Origin: Sthenelais limicola
Taxonomy: Eukaryota > Annelida > Polychaeta > Phyllodocida > Sigalionidae
Assembly (NCBI GenBank): GCA_942159475.1
Contig: OW804094.1
Coordinates: 24,040,366 to 24,104,365, forward strand
DNA length: 64,000 nt
Direction of reading: 5' to 3'
Position 1 is the first letter of the stretch. Every line of letters starts with the position of its first letter. The notes under the pieces are model-generated. The model was not told the DNA's origin, searched no databases, and worked only from the letters and a program-made list of their open reading frames with translations. A program made the translations under genes and the position numbers. Shown here in pieces: positions 11,688-22,599 of the stretch.

Positions 11688-12012
11688 CACCAATATTTAT
11701 TATACACGCATTGCTCTGAAAACAACGTATCTAGAGTGATTTATACATAGTGCGTACTTCACTAGTGGTTTACGTGGGGTTGTCATGTCATCTGGGTTTT
11801 TTTACTAAGGTTACCAGTAAAATATAAATTTATGACTTTTTTTTAAATTTTCATGATTGAAAGCATTTAAAATAAGTCTGTTAACTAAACCGTTGGTTTC
11901 AGTTGCTTAGAATATTGCATCCGTTGCTACGCAATTTAATCTGTATTTACATCATCGTGGAGTAAAGACATCATTTGGTGAATTGTGATGCTCACGCAAC
12001 TGCATGAGTATT
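11688..12012 (-). repeat. Dispersed repeat R1, copy 2 (inverted)
   Basis: The reverse complement of this stretch follows copy 1 (1593-1965) over most of its length. Examples are the rc of ACGCATTGCTCTGA, the rc of ATTTTCATGATTGAAAG and the rc of GTTGCTACGCAA. Confidence 0.7.
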
Positions 12013-12013
12013 T

Positions 12014-12233
12014 GGGTAAAGTCACCAGAAAATGTACAATTCAGTTTCACCAATCTTCTCAAATAACCCAAATTTCAGAAAATAAAGTTCAAAATACTGT
12101 TCAACATAACCAAACAGATTGCTAGAATCAATGCAATACCAAATATACTCGAACTTACCTAGTACAGACCAATTTAGCAGAATTTACTAAATGTATACAG
12201 TTGACAAATGTCCATTTTATGAAAATCGGACCC
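12014..12233 (-). mobile_element. M1 MITE with ATTT target duplication
   Basis: ATTT lies on both flanks. Ends are GGGTAAAGTCACCAG and GAAAATCGGACCC. A small internal deletion shortens it to 220 bp. Confidence 0.88.
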
Positions 12234-12461
12234 ATTTGTAAGTTGAATGTGAGTTTATGAGCTGGGTATTTGAAGTGCGTTATTTGGTTACTCAATTTTA
12301 TTTCACCTTTGACTGTGGTCAATACGTACGGCCCATTGAGTTGACACTGAGAACGCAACTCAGTCCTGAGGCCAATACGACGGTTGTATCAGGCCTCAGG
12401 CTGATATGGAATGAATATAGTTCTCTAAAGGTTATAATATAAGCGCCTATAGATAAATCAC

Positions 12462-12808
12462 AAAAATAAAATAAATGCTTGAATATGTTTTTAGAGTAAT
12501 TTCTTGCAAAACAGTAGGCCTAAAGAAAAATAACCATAAATGATAGGAAAGTATTCTGTGAATTTGCGTTCTAAAATATAGTCCCGACACCCTCAGGTAA
12601 AAATACGTCAATGCGTCATGATGGCCGTCATGATGTGAACAAAGACGTCAACATCAACAAAGATGAAAGTAAATTTAATGATAACAATAAATATGTCATA
12701 TCCGAGTAGATATAATAAGCAACGGTGAAATAAATGAAAAACACGCAGGACTACACAGGAAATCTGTATCGTCGCCTGGCTTCGGTATCCAACCGCATAC
12801 ACTATGTG
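12462..12808 (+). repeat. Dispersed repeat R2, copy 1
   Basis: Matches the reverse complement of 18614-18961. Landmarks are ATAGTCCCGACACCCTCAG, GTCATGATGGCCGTCATGAT and GTATCCAACCGCATACACTA. Open frames in it differ between copies, so it is treated as non-coding. Confidence 0.75.
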
Positions 12809-14139
12809 CACTTGGGTTGATACTTCTATGGCGCGACGATACGGATTCCCACTCTGCCCCTTGGGCATTTTTGTCCAAACACCGAAACACAATATAGAAA
12901 TCCAAAGATTTTTTTTTGCAAATAGCAGAAACATTATAGTCTTAGGCGTAATTATGAAGCATATTATAGTGATCAACATCATTATTTACCAGCAAAAGCA
13001 TCATAAAAGAAGTCACCTCCTCTCATACAAGGAGGCAGACATATTGGTGATCAACAGCGCCACTGGTGGTGATTTACGCTTATTGATGACGTCACTGGCC
13101 CACTAGTTCTGATTGGTCAACCTACTCGGCACATAGCCTACATATGTCAACAAACATTGAACTTACAGCTACTTAGTTTGAAGCATTGGTATATACATAA
13201 TTATAATCTTTTGATGTATTAACAGTGAGAATATTTGGATATTCATACCATCACAAACAGATCATAAATACGCCCTTAGTCATCCATGAAACATCCAATT
13301 TTATTCTGCAAATCTTCCCCCACTGCGCCGAAAGTGAATGCTACAAACGGCGGCGGCACTGTTTTGACACATTCAATCCTCTCCCCCACCTCACCTTAAC
13401 CCTCCAAAGCTTTTACACCTTCCCCAGCATTTGTTTATGGCATATTCAGGCTCAAAGGTAACTAGTATGCAATGCTCATCATTCGTTTATACAAAAAATG
13501 GCTCAAATCGATTGAAAAATTATATGTCCATTCAGGCATGGCAGGGGCAAAGGCCTGCACCTCGTTGTGAGTTGTGGGTATCATACGTCATCAGAAGTCA
13601 CATGACCTACAGCAATGGCGGCGTTCATACAAGTTGTCTGCTCAAATTAATTCCATGTAAAATAGCTCCCCACTTCTTTAATAAATGAGAATTACATAAA
13701 ATGCATAGGTGAGGTCGTTGGATACGATTTCCCCGCCTAGAAAATGTATACATGATATAGTAAGAAGTTTCAGCATTAAGGTCGCAAACAGAAGTGAACG
13801 TCACGGGAACACCCTTGCACATGAGGCACAAGGCATGAGGCACAAAATTTGAAGTGAAATCGGCCGAGAGAAAACAACCGCTGGTGAGCGATAATATGTG
13901 AAGTCATAAAGGAAGGGATTCGGGCAGGTCCTCCAAATACAAATACTGTTGTTTCAAAAGCCATAATATGGGAATAACCACAGTAGAACATCCTCCAAAA
14001 TGTTGGTCAATTGACCTTTTAGATGGGTTGGAAAAGAATGGAACAACAATTAGAAAATGTTTTATTTTTGACCAACGTTAACTGACAGTGCAGCTTAAAA
14101 CTTTCTTACATAACTTGTCTTAATCATGATTATGACGGT
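12809..14139. other. Unassigned 1.3-kb stretch
   Basis: Less repetitive than its surroundings. Near 14020-14110 the sequence TTTGACCAACGTTAACTGACAG plus AGTGCAGCTTAAA resembles a transposon end, with a possible partner AAAGCTGCACTCTCAATT at 26780. A complete element cannot be traced. No gene recognised. Confidence 0.4.
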
Positions 14140-14541
14140 CCTGGGTAAGAGCATAAAGTGCCGTTCTGTCTCTTTTTCTCTGTCTCTCTCTCCCTTCTTC
14201 TCTATCTCTATTTCCTGGGTATGATCATAGACTGCCTTTCTGTCTCTTTTCTCTGTGTCTCTCTCCCTTCTTCTCTATCTCTATTTCCTGGGTATGATCA
14301 TAAAGTACCTTTCTGTCTCTTTTCTCTGTCTCTCTCTCCCTTCTTCTCTATCTCTATTTCCTGGGTAAGATCATAAACTGCCTTTCTGTCTCTTTTTCTC
14401 TGTCTCTCTCTTCCTTCTTCTCTATCTCTATTTCCTGGGTACGATCATAAACTGCCTCCCTCTCAGCTCTCCCGCCCTTGATACAACCTTTCAATGTGTT
14501 GATAAGGGTGTAAAGCAACCAATCTCACTCACTCACTCACC
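14140..14541 (-). repeat. Minisatellite-bearing element S, 73-74 bp units
   Basis: CCTGGGTA recurs at 14140, 14214, 14287, 14360 and 14434, giving four units of 74, 73, 73 and 74 bp. Each is a pyrimidine-rich block (CTGTCTCTTTTTCTCTGTCTC) ending CTCTATTTCCTGGGTA. It is followed by a 'head' (CTCAGCTCTCCCGCCCTTGA, then CCAATCTCACTCACTCACTC). Open frames through it are artefacts of the repeat. Confidence 0.85.
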
Positions 14542-14576
14542 TATGATTATGATTTTGCGGCAGCAATCTGTACATA

Positions 14577-14810
14577 GGTCAGATTTCCAGAAAATGTACA
14601 ATTGGCAGCTCTACAAATTGTTTAAAATCTGCTAAAGTAGACTGAAAAGGGGTGAATACCGGGTATATCTGAGTATATTTGGTATCACATTGATTTAAAG
14701 TATCAGTTCTGTTATGTTAAACTGCATTTTGAAGCTCATTTTTGTCTTAAATTAGGGTTATTTGAGAGGATTGGTGAAGGCGAATTGCACATTTTCTGAA
14801 AATCTGACCA
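14577..14810 (+). mobile_element. M1b MITE with ACAT target duplication
   Basis: Ends are AGGTCAGATTTCCAG and CTGAAAATCTGACCA. ACAT lies on each side. Confidence 0.88.
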
Positions 14811-15085
14811 ACATATCAGAAGTTGTACTACACCATTCAACTACAGGACATAAAGGATAGTGATGGTATTACTAAATAGCATAGCCTGGCCTGACGAGTG
14901 ATACAGTGTGGAGGAATGACCTCCACTGGTTGAGTGCTCTGCCAAGGCTATACTGTCAGTGCATGTTGTGAGATAGTCAGGGTCACAGTGGTACTGAGGG
15001 AGAGCCGAGGCAGCCAGTGCTAGGCTGGGTGCAGTGGGGCTCGGCATTAGGCCCAATGTACCCAGCTATAGAGGAGTTCATGCCA
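14811..15085. other. Unassigned DNA
   Basis: Somewhat GC-richer than the neighbours. Nothing identified on either strand. Confidence 0.4.
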
Positions 15086-15434
15086 ATAGGGGAGTTGCAT
15101 GTCTCACTGTGCATGTCTACTGCAGTGTGTGGTGGGATGGATTCTGTTGATATCTGACAAATAAATATTTGGCAACATTTTCATCGCAAATTGCTAGAAG
15201 GTTTTCACCAATATCTGAGCTTGTCTTGATGTACTATGAAAGCCAATGCATGATGGGAAAGATGAGGACTTTTGTCGTGGGAACATGTATAACAAACGGA
15301 TATTGATATTGGAGCATTGATAAATAGTTCTTGATGAACATGGCATGTTTTCTATAGGTTTTAGACTGTAACATTAGTCCCATAATTCCATGCGAATCAG
15401 GATTCAAAATGGCGGTTATGCAAATGCCCTATAG
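15086..15434 (+). mobile_element. M3 MITE, full length
   Basis: Starts ATAGGGGAGTTGCATGTC and ends GGCGGTTATGCAAATGCCCT. Contains GATGGGAAAGATGAGG and TGAACATGGCATG, the shared M3 core. Confidence 0.88.
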
Positions 15435-15456
15435 GTCGGTTAGCATGGACGCTATC

Positions 15457-15790
15457 ATATGTGATCTGTTCCAGGAAAAAGAGTCATAAGTCGCAAAATG
15501 GGTATTATTTTAAGTGATTTATTTATAAGATATCTTTGTTGGAATATTTTAATTTTTGGGGTGCTTAATGCTGCTAGTGACATTACTACATGTACATAAT
15601 TTCAAGGCAATGTATTAAATATATCTATGCATTTCTAAGGTCATCTTATGGACTTTATTTAAGTGCTTTAGTAGTAATTATCCACCCACAAATATCAATA
15701 AATTTTATTTTTCAAAAATAGTGATTTCAAACTTCTAATCTTTTCAAATATGATGATACCTCAAAATCCATTTTTATGTATATGATATGT
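15457..15790 (+). mobile_element. M2 MITE, right end missing
   Basis: Left end is ATGTGATCTGTTCCAGG. It runs to CTCAAAATCCATTTTTATG and then loses the inverted end. Confidence 0.8.
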
Positions 15791-16493
15791 AACATATCAC
15801 AAGCTGAGGCTATAGGAGATTTAATTAGATTACACTATTGCACCGTTTATTTTGTCATTTCATTTAGGGAATATCTAGTAGTTCATTGTAAATATGTAAT
15901 AACCCACTAGTTTGTTTATGGATGAAAATAAAAAAAAACAAGAAAACTTCTGAATTGTTACCCTTTAGGAATCACGAGTAGACTGGGCATCTTAAATACA
16001 GCATATGAAGTAGTGATTTATTAGTATGTTTGCACTGGCAACAGGTTCTAACTCATTATTTCTTTGGGGATGTAGAAATATAATACTTTTTTATTTTTTC
16101 TTTATTTTATCGGAGAACTGATTTTGAGTTTTTTTTCCGAATCAGCAAAACTGCAACATTAGCTGGCAGTTCTGCATTATTTGGACCATAGGAGACAAAA
16201 TAGGGTATACATCTATCAGATTTCATGCAGCTGAGTTTAGATGAACATATTACTGATATTAGGGTTTTTTCTGTAACCAAAGGCTTGCTCATCTTAAATA
16301 CAGCATATGAAGTAGTGCTTATAGGCATGAGTTGTATAAATAATTGTGGCAAGGAGGATAACATAATAAAATAGTGGTGTGTAAGTAGTGGTCCCACCTT
16401 GTGGACATGACCAAGAACTACATATATTCTAAGCAGGGCAAATCAACGTAAGTAGTATAGGGAAACAGCGATGATCGCATGGCACTACAAATT
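15791..16493. other. Unassigned DNA with a 28-bp direct repeat
   Basis: CATCTTAAATACAGCATATG plus AAGTAGTG occurs at about 15989 and again at about 16292. A 96-codon minus-strand frame at 16107-16397 shows no recognisable domain. Confidence 0.45.
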
Positions 16494-16726
16494 GGTCAGA
16501 TTTTCAGAAAATGTACAATTAGCAGGTGTACACATTTAATAAATTCTGCTAAATTAGGCTGCAATTTAGTCAATACTGGGTAAATTCGGGTATATTTGGC
16601 ATTGCATGGATTATAGCAGTATTTTCGGTTAGGTTGAACTGTATTTTGAACTTTATTTCAATCTGAAATTTGGGTTATTTCAGAAGATTGGCGAAGGTGA
16701 ATTGTACATTTTCTGAAAATCTGACC
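16494..16726 (+). mobile_element. M1 MITE, full length
   Basis: 233 bp. Ends are GGTCAGATTTTCAG and GAAAATCTGACCC. Confidence 0.9.
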
Positions 16727-16730
16727 CATA

Positions 16731-16762
16731 TATGTGATCCGTTTTAGGAAAAATGGCGGGGT
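16731..16762 (-). mobile_element. M2 end fragment
   Basis: ATATGTGATCCGTTTTAGGA is followed at once by unrelated sequence. The same M2 end recurs at 17154 after the S-element, so this may be a broken duplicate. Confidence 0.6.
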
Positions 16763-16840
16763 CTTAAAGACTGTGTTTGTGTGGAGACAGCAGAGGAGAG
16801 AGTGATGGAGAGGAAGGAAGGTGACGGTTGGAGGAAGGGG

Positions 16841-17046
16841 TGGGTGAGTGAGATTGGTGGCTTTACACCCTTATCAACACTTTGAAGTGTTATATCAAGG
16901 GCGGGAGAGCTGAGAGGGAGGCAGTTTATGATCATACCCAGGAAATAGAGATAGAGAAGAAGGGAGAGAGAGACAGAGAAAAGAGACAGAAAGGCACTTT
17001 ATGGTCATACCCAGGACCAGGCACTTTAAGGTCTTACCCAGGACCG
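16841..17046 (+). repeat. Element S, short array
   Basis: The head (GTGAGTGAGATTGGTGGC, then ATATCAAGGGCGGGAGAGC) is followed by about one purine-rich unit (AGATAGAGAAGAAGGGAGAG). The block ends in two CCCAGGACC motifs. Confidence 0.8.
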
Positions 17047-17153
17047 CTCTGTGATTGGTTGAAGAGGTAGAACGGGGAAGAGGAGTCTGCAGAACGTTGC
17101 ATGCCAATTCCCACATCATTATTATTGAAAAAAAAGATACAGGAAAATACAAA

Positions 17154-17567
17154 TGTGATCCGTTTTAGGAAAATAATTCATAAGTCGCGAAATATAGATT
17201 TAGAGTTATCACTATATTTGAAAAGAGATCAAGCTCATTCCAATGATAGTAAACACTAGGACACCTATTAAGGATTTCTATATTTTAATTTTGATATTTT
17301 TATTTTTGAAAAAAATAGTTTGCAATGTTTCTGGATGGGTAATTGGCAGTAAATAACTAAATATACTCCATACAAAGGCCTTCAAAACGCAAGGATATAT
17401 TTAATACAATGTTCCGAAATTTGTTACATGGATTCATATGACTATATGTCATAAACCCCCTTAAAATCAGAACATTTCAATAAAGATATTTTGTGAAAAA
17501 ACACTTGGAGAAATATTAATTTTGCGACTTGTAACTCATTTTTCTGGAACACACCACAAATACATTA
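17154..17567 (-). mobile_element. M2 MITE, full length
   Basis: Starts TGTGATCCGTTTTAGGAAAA and ends ATTTTTCTGGAACACACCAC. 414 bp, matching the family length. Confidence 0.9.
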
Positions 17568-17612
17568 CTTTATTGAGTGCTCCCTATTATCGTCCAGCCA
17601 TTGTGTTTACAG

Positions 17613-17847
17613 GGGTCAGATATTCAGAAAATGTACAATTGGTAGCAGTACACATTTAGTAAATTCTTCTAAAGTTGGCTGCAATTTGGCCAATACTAGG
17701 TAAATTCGAGAATATTCGGCATTGCAATGATTGTAGCAATCTGTTTGGTTAGGTTGAACTGTATTTTGAACTGTATTTTCGTCTGAAATTTGAGTTATTC
17801 GAGAATATTGGCAAAGTTGAATTGTACATTTTCTGAAAATCTTACCC
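17613..17847 (+). mobile_element. M1 MITE, full length
   Basis: 235 bp. Ends are GGGTCAGATATTCAG and GAAAATCTTACCC. The 77-codon minus frame inside is not a gene. Confidence 0.9.
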
Positions 17848-18310
17848 ATATACTTCTGGCTTGTATTACTTTTCCTTGGTGCTCCCAGTTGTTTTCTTCT
17901 CCAGAATGATATGTGGTGTATTACCTTAAGGGGACATTAAATACTACACTGTCCCTCACTTAACTAATGGGACTTATTCCTTTGTGTCCCTTCATATGAT
18001 ATGGGCGCAATATAGCCAATATATAGCTTGCCCCTGACCCAGCTATAGGTTATGGTGGGACTAGTTTGTATTCTTACCTTAATCCTCCTCTCTTTGCCAT
18101 ATATATATGTTCTGATACTCTTCCCACTTTCATCCGTCTTATTATCATAGAACTTTTATTTCTCATCAAGCATACAATTACATAAAGGAGAACAAGGGAA
18201 TAATAAATGATCTGTCATCACAACTCAGCGGCGTGTTGATCTTCCGAGATTCATGCATTTTTACTTATATGTTCTAAATTAAAGTAAAACACTGGGTTAG
18301 AACAATTGCA
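17848..18310. other. Unassigned DNA
   Basis: No repeat boundary or coding signal recognised. Confidence 0.45.
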
Positions 18311-18314
18311 GGAT

Positions 18315-18467
18315 TGAGTCAGTGAGTGAGATTGGTTGATTTACGCCCTTATCAACACATTCAAGGTTATATCAAGGGCGGGAGAGCTGAGAGGGAGTGA
18401 GTGAGTGAGTTTGGTCGCTTTACGCCCTTATCAACACATTTAATATGGTTATATCAAGGGCGGGAGA
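18315..18467 (+). repeat. Element S, two tandem heads
   Basis: The head sequence ending AAGGGCGGGAGAGCTGAGAG (first) and AAGGGCGGGAGAG (second) is present twice. The expected minisatellite continuation is found only at 18963. M1b and R2 sequences lie between, consistent with later insertion. Confidence 0.7.
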
Positions 18468-18469
18468 GT

Positions 18470-18614
18470 TTAACATAACAGAACTGATACTTTAAATCAA
18501 TGCGATCCCAAATATACTCAGATATACCCAGTATTCATCATTTTTCAGCCTAATTTAGCAAAATTTCCCAAATGTGTAGAGCTGCCAATTGTACATTTTC
18601 TGGAAATCTGACCC
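18470..18614 (-). mobile_element. M1b MITE, left part missing
   Basis: Begins at TTTAACATAACAGAACTG and ends TGGAAATCTGACCC. Confidence 0.82.
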
Positions 18615-18961
18615 ACATAGTGTACGCGGTTGGATACCGAACCGAAGCCAAGTGACGATACAGATTTCCTGTGTAGTCCTGCATGTTTTTCATTTATTTC
18701 ACATTGCTTATTATATCTACTCGGATATGACATATATTTATTGTTATCAATAAATTTACTTTCATCTTTGTTGATGTTGACGTCTTTGTTGCCATCATGA
18801 CGGCCATCATGACGCATTGATGTATTTTTACCTGAGGGTATCGGGACTATATTTTAGAACCCAAATTCACGCAATACTTTCCTATCATTCACGGTTATTT
18901 TTCTTTACTGTTTTGCAAGAAATTACTCTAAAAACATATTCAAGTATTGATTTATTTATTT
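18614..18961 (-). repeat. Dispersed repeat R2, copy 2 (inverted)
   Basis: Reverse complement of 12462-12808. It abuts the M1b copy directly. Confidence 0.75.
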
Positions 18962-18962
18962 C

Positions 18963-19138
18963 AGGCACTTTATGGTCTTACCCAGGAAATAGAGATAGAG
19001 AAGAAGGGAGAGGGAGACAGACAAAAGAGACGGAAAGGGACTTTATGGTCTTACCCAGGAAATAGAGATAGAGAAGAAGGGAAAGAGAGAGACATAGAAA
19101 AAGAGACAGAAAGGCACGTTATGGTCATACACAGGACC
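18963..19138 (+). repeat. Element S, minisatellite part
   Basis: Two purine-rich units of about 75-80 bp. GGCACTTTATGGTCTTACCC opens the first, and GTCATACACAGGACC closes the block. Confidence 0.8.
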
Positions 19139-19796
19139 AAGAACAATTGCAGATCATACAGCAGTAATCCGTTGTGGTTAATAACTGGGAACTCACATTA
19201 TAATACTGGTTTGGGGGCAATTATATTGTCAGAATCAATGAAGTAATTTCATTCCCTCTCTCCCAAAGCCCTGGCCTGGGTGCCTCCATATTGGTAGTTC
19301 AATGACACTGGAATGGGCAGGTTCACTACCTGTCAGCTATGTGTGGTCACGGTCTAGTGAATCTGTAGTACACAGTCAAGAGGCCACTCCACTTCAAGGT
19401 CGACCTAGCTAGGGCTATAATAAGCTTACGAGACCTTACTAAGTACAAAAGAATATCGGTCTATGCCATTTAAATTAGGAACAAACTCCAGACCTTCGAA
19501 CAGCCAAATAATACATAAATAGACACACAATAAAAATCAAAAAAGAAAACATCACCCTCTGGCGTACATGTGCTAAATTCGATAGTCATATACCGATCTC
19601 ATATACCTTATCACATAGTCATAGAGATAATGATCTAACTTTATATACCAGTGAACACTGTCTTTATAAAAGGGTCTTGATATCATTACTAGTAAAGAGG
19701 TATGTATAAAGACCCATATACTTCTAGTATTTTTAGTATTTTTATACAGCACATCTTCTGTAATAACGACAGTTGAGTTATCAACAAACAAGTACA
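19139..19796. other. Unassigned DNA
   Basis: No recognisable gene or repeat family within this window. Confidence 0.45.
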
Positions 19797-19990
19797 TTGT
19801 ACAATGAAGTTCTAATAATCAATTGAGGACATTAACATTGAGATATGGGCTCACAGGTGATAATCCAATACAGAATAACCATGGTCACCCGCCCACTGGT
19901 CAAAGTAAGACCAAAGGTCAGGATTAGAAACAAAATTAAATGTGATAAATTTAGAAATTATTAGTTTGAAAAATCTAGTGGCAGCGTGAA
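19797..19990 (+). repeat. Dispersed repeat R3, copy 1
   Basis: Shares long near-identity with 63510-63720 in the same orientation (GAAGTTCTAATAATCAATTG, then GGGCTCACAGGTGATAATCC). Copy 2 carries extra internal sequence after CCGCCCACC. Confidence 0.8.
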
Positions 19991-20223
19991 TGTACAGCAT
20001 GCTCTTATATATATGCTTTTTAAAACTTTATGATACATATTCCAGTTTGAAGGGGCCTATAGGAAGGCCCTGAAACAAGCATACTACAACTCGTACAGGA
20101 TATGCTTCTATTCAGCTCACTTTGACTGTAAAAGGTTGCACTGAAATATGACTTTGATAAGATGATATGTAACAGATCAATTCCCATGACTTCTGCTTTT
20201 GATTTTACTGAGATCTAGCAGAT

Positions 20224-20458
20224 GGGTGAGGTTTTCAGAAAATGTACAATTCACCATCGCCAATCCTCTCAAATAATCCAAATTTTAGACAGAAATAAAG
20301 TTAAAAAAACAGTTCAACCTAACCAAAAAGATTGCTAGAATCAATACAATACCGAATATACTCGGATTTACCTAGTATTGACCAAATTGCAGCCTACTTC
20401 AGCAAAATTTACTTAATGTGTACAGCTGGAAATTGTACATTTTCTGAAAATCTCACCC
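20224..20458 (-). mobile_element. M1 MITE, full length
   Basis: 235 bp. Ends are GGGTGAGGTTTTCAG and GAAAATCTCACCC. The two terminal changes complement each other. Confidence 0.9.
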
Positions 20459-20779
20459 TGATAATATGTAAACAGTATGATGCAGATGAAAACATAGACA
20501 CTACGGTTCTGAGCAGTAATGTTTGCTGAGTCTATATAGATTCCTCTGGAATACCTAAAGCTCTTTGGTAATATTAAGTAAACAGTATTTAAACGTTTTA
20601 CTCGGATTCGTCATCAGTCATATTAAGCTAGTCAGGCATATTATCATCGAATAAATATTGTCTTTAATGCTGTGCTTTGATCTTATCACTAATTGCTTGG
20701 AAATGTCTGCTGGGACTGTTTGTATTTTTCAGTCTAGAAAGCATTTAACGTTGGTCAGCAATAAATTTACATTTATTTA

Positions 20780-20988
20780 CCTAAATGTGTTTGTATTTGT
20801 ATGTTCTATATGTATGTATATTATCTAGTCTAGATCATTTTCTAAATTCAGGGGTACTTGACAGACCAGTACACATTACTGAAAATGCTCCTTTTTCCAT
20901 CCCTTCATATTAAACCTCTAGTCCACACTTATATTTACATTGTAGATGTCTTATGGAAATAAAAATCTATTATTATTATTATTATTAC
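20780..20988 (+). mobile_element. LINE-like 3' tail with (ATT)n
   Basis: Ends GGAAATAAAAATCTATTATT and about seven ATT units (to 20987). This is typical of non-LTR retrotransposons that end in a microsatellite. Sequence upstream to about 20560 may belong to the same element. Confidence 0.55.
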
Positions 20989-21517
20989 TCTTAGGTTAGT
21001 TGCTTGGATAAATATAGATTCAAAACCCTGTCTTGATGTTGCATAATGTATGTAAACTGATTATATTGGTAGAATTATTTACAAATGTCACAAGTGTTGG
21101 ACATTCTGATTAGTCTCGGTCAAATTTTGGTCTTGTACTATTAATTTTGCTATACCCTTATATTGTTGATAAGAAATTTAGGGTTTTTTATTTTTATTCG
21201 GCTGAATTATATTTATCTTGTGTTTTAAATGTGGCACCGTCTGAAACACATCCATGGTCGATATGACGTTTTTCTTCAGTATTGATGTAATTGTAAATGT
21301 TCTTGCCCAAAATGAATACAAACAAAAAATTGTTCCACTGCTCCCCCCCCCCCACCTCCCCGCCACCCTACTCTCCCTCCCTCCGTCTGACCTTGAAATA
21401 CATTATAGGCCCTACACTGTCCCATGCAGCTCACACCCTACAGGTGCAGGAATATGGCTATGTTCAAAAGTTCCATATATTTCTGAGCTTTTTTTGTCAA
21501 AAAACCCAAAAAAAAGT
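20989..21517. other. Unassigned DNA with C-rich tract
   Basis: Contains CTGCTCCCCCCCCCCCACC near 21340 and a run of short open frames. No gene is supported. Confidence 0.45.
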
Positions 21518-21532
21518 AAGATATGATGGGAC
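21518..21532 (+). repeat. LINE target-site duplication, left
   Basis: AAGATATGATGGGAC, identical to 22455-22469. Confidence 0.95.
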
Positions 21533-22234
21533 GAACAACAGCAAGAAATATTTGTTACCCTGGGAACCGAAAGAATAAATATTCTGGGTACAACGGCCAA
21601 GATATTATATAAAGCCTATATAAGAAGTAAGAAAATTAAAATTAAGAAACTAGCCAAATGGTCTAGGATACTACAAATTCAGCAAAGACTAGACTCAGAA
21701 GAAATATGGGGAAAGATATGTTTATTTCCATACAGAGCTACACATGATGTAAGACTTCAAACTTTACAATACAAAATTATACACAGGAATATATGCTGTA
21801 ACAAATATTTAAAAGGCATTACCATAAAAACGTCCTCAGCGTGTGATTATTGTGATCTAGTGGATGACATTGTACACTTTTTCGTAGAATGCGACCAAGT
21901 AAATATTTTTGGGGGGAATCTCACTGCATGGCTCGCAAATACAAATGAGTTCAACAGCATAATGCATAATAACCTATCTGCCAGGGACATAATCCTGGGG
22001 GTAGAGGACACGTGTGAAAAAAAATGTCGGCTTAATTTTATTATATTAGCTGCCAAATCGTATATACACAGGCAGAGACTATTTGGAAACAACATTGTAT
22101 CAGTGGAAGCTTTTTTGAAAGAGTTCGAAGGAAGGCTCAAAGCCATGTGTTTAGCCGCCAATTTCAATGTATCCATAAGTAAGGCCTTCAAAGGCTGGAA
22201 AAGTTTCTTTCGTTTCCTACAAAATCGAGAATAA
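21533..22234 (+). pseudogene. C-terminal fragment of LINE ORF2 protein
   Basis: About 233 codons are open from the truncation point to TAA. The fragment lies beyond the catalytic reverse transcriptase domain. It carries the typical post-RT region: LQYKIIHRN followed by a cysteine/histidine knuckle CDYCDLVDDIVHFFVEC (CX2CX7HX4C), then a hydrophobic helical segment and the C-terminus SFFRFLQNRE. Such knuckles occur in the C-terminal part of many LINE ORF2 proteins and are thought to bind nucleic acid. There is no start codon of its own; the first Met at 21860 is internal. It cannot make an active enzyme. Confidence 0.85.
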
Positions 22235-22428
22235 TTCACTCTACAAAGGTATTTGAATTGTACGTCTAGGAAAAAATAACCTCAAGAGGAGGTATTGATG
22301 AGAAACAAACAAGGTAGCAATTGAATAGAAAATAAGAAAATCCCCAAAAAATTTAAAAAGAGTTCACGAAAAATGGAACCTAATTACTTGTTTTAGCATT
22401 GTATGCGCCAAGAAGGCAGGATATGTTG

Positions 22429-22434
22429 AATAAA
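22429..22434 (+). promoter_or_regulatory. Poly(A) signal of the LINE
   Basis: AATAAA, about 12 bp before the A-tract. Confidence 0.8.
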
Positions 22435-22454
22435 ACACGTCAAAAAAAAAAAAA

Positions 22455-22469
22455 AAGATATGATGGGAC
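22455..22469 (+). repeat. LINE target-site duplication, right
   Basis: AAGATATGATGGGAC; its first As merge with the poly(A) tail. Confidence 0.95.
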
Positions 22470-22522
22470 AAAAATCAGGTATGGTAATTTTTTTTTTAGG
22501 TAGGGTAACGGTTTTCTAGGTA

Positions 22523-22536
22523 GGGGGGGGGGGGGG
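22523..22536. repeat. Poly-G run of 14
   Basis: Homopolymer, preceded by a GGTAGGGTAA-type stretch. Assembly length is uncertain. Confidence 0.9.
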
Positions 22537-22599
22537 TAAATCGGAAACACACCTATTTTTTTTTTGCCTGGCTAAACCTCACTCTACCATCGTTTGTGT

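Larger units (their letters stand above)
21533..22454 (+). mobile_element. 5'-truncated LINE (non-LTR retrotransposon)
   Basis: It is bounded by a perfect 15-bp duplication, carries the end of an ORF2-like frame, has AATAAA at 22429-22434 and ends in a poly(A) tract just before the right duplication. These are the hallmarks of target-primed reverse transcription. At about 920 bp it keeps only the 3' end of the element. The intact frame and perfect duplication suggest a fairly recent insertion. I cannot fix the clade. Confidence 0.9.

Noticed and set aside
16107..16397. 96-codon minus-strand frame
   Set aside because: No recognisable domain and an AT-rich 3' end. Could be chance.
21847..22239. 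130-codon minus-strand frame
   Set aside because: Antisense shadow of the LINE ORF2 fragment, whose plus strand has the conserved knuckle.
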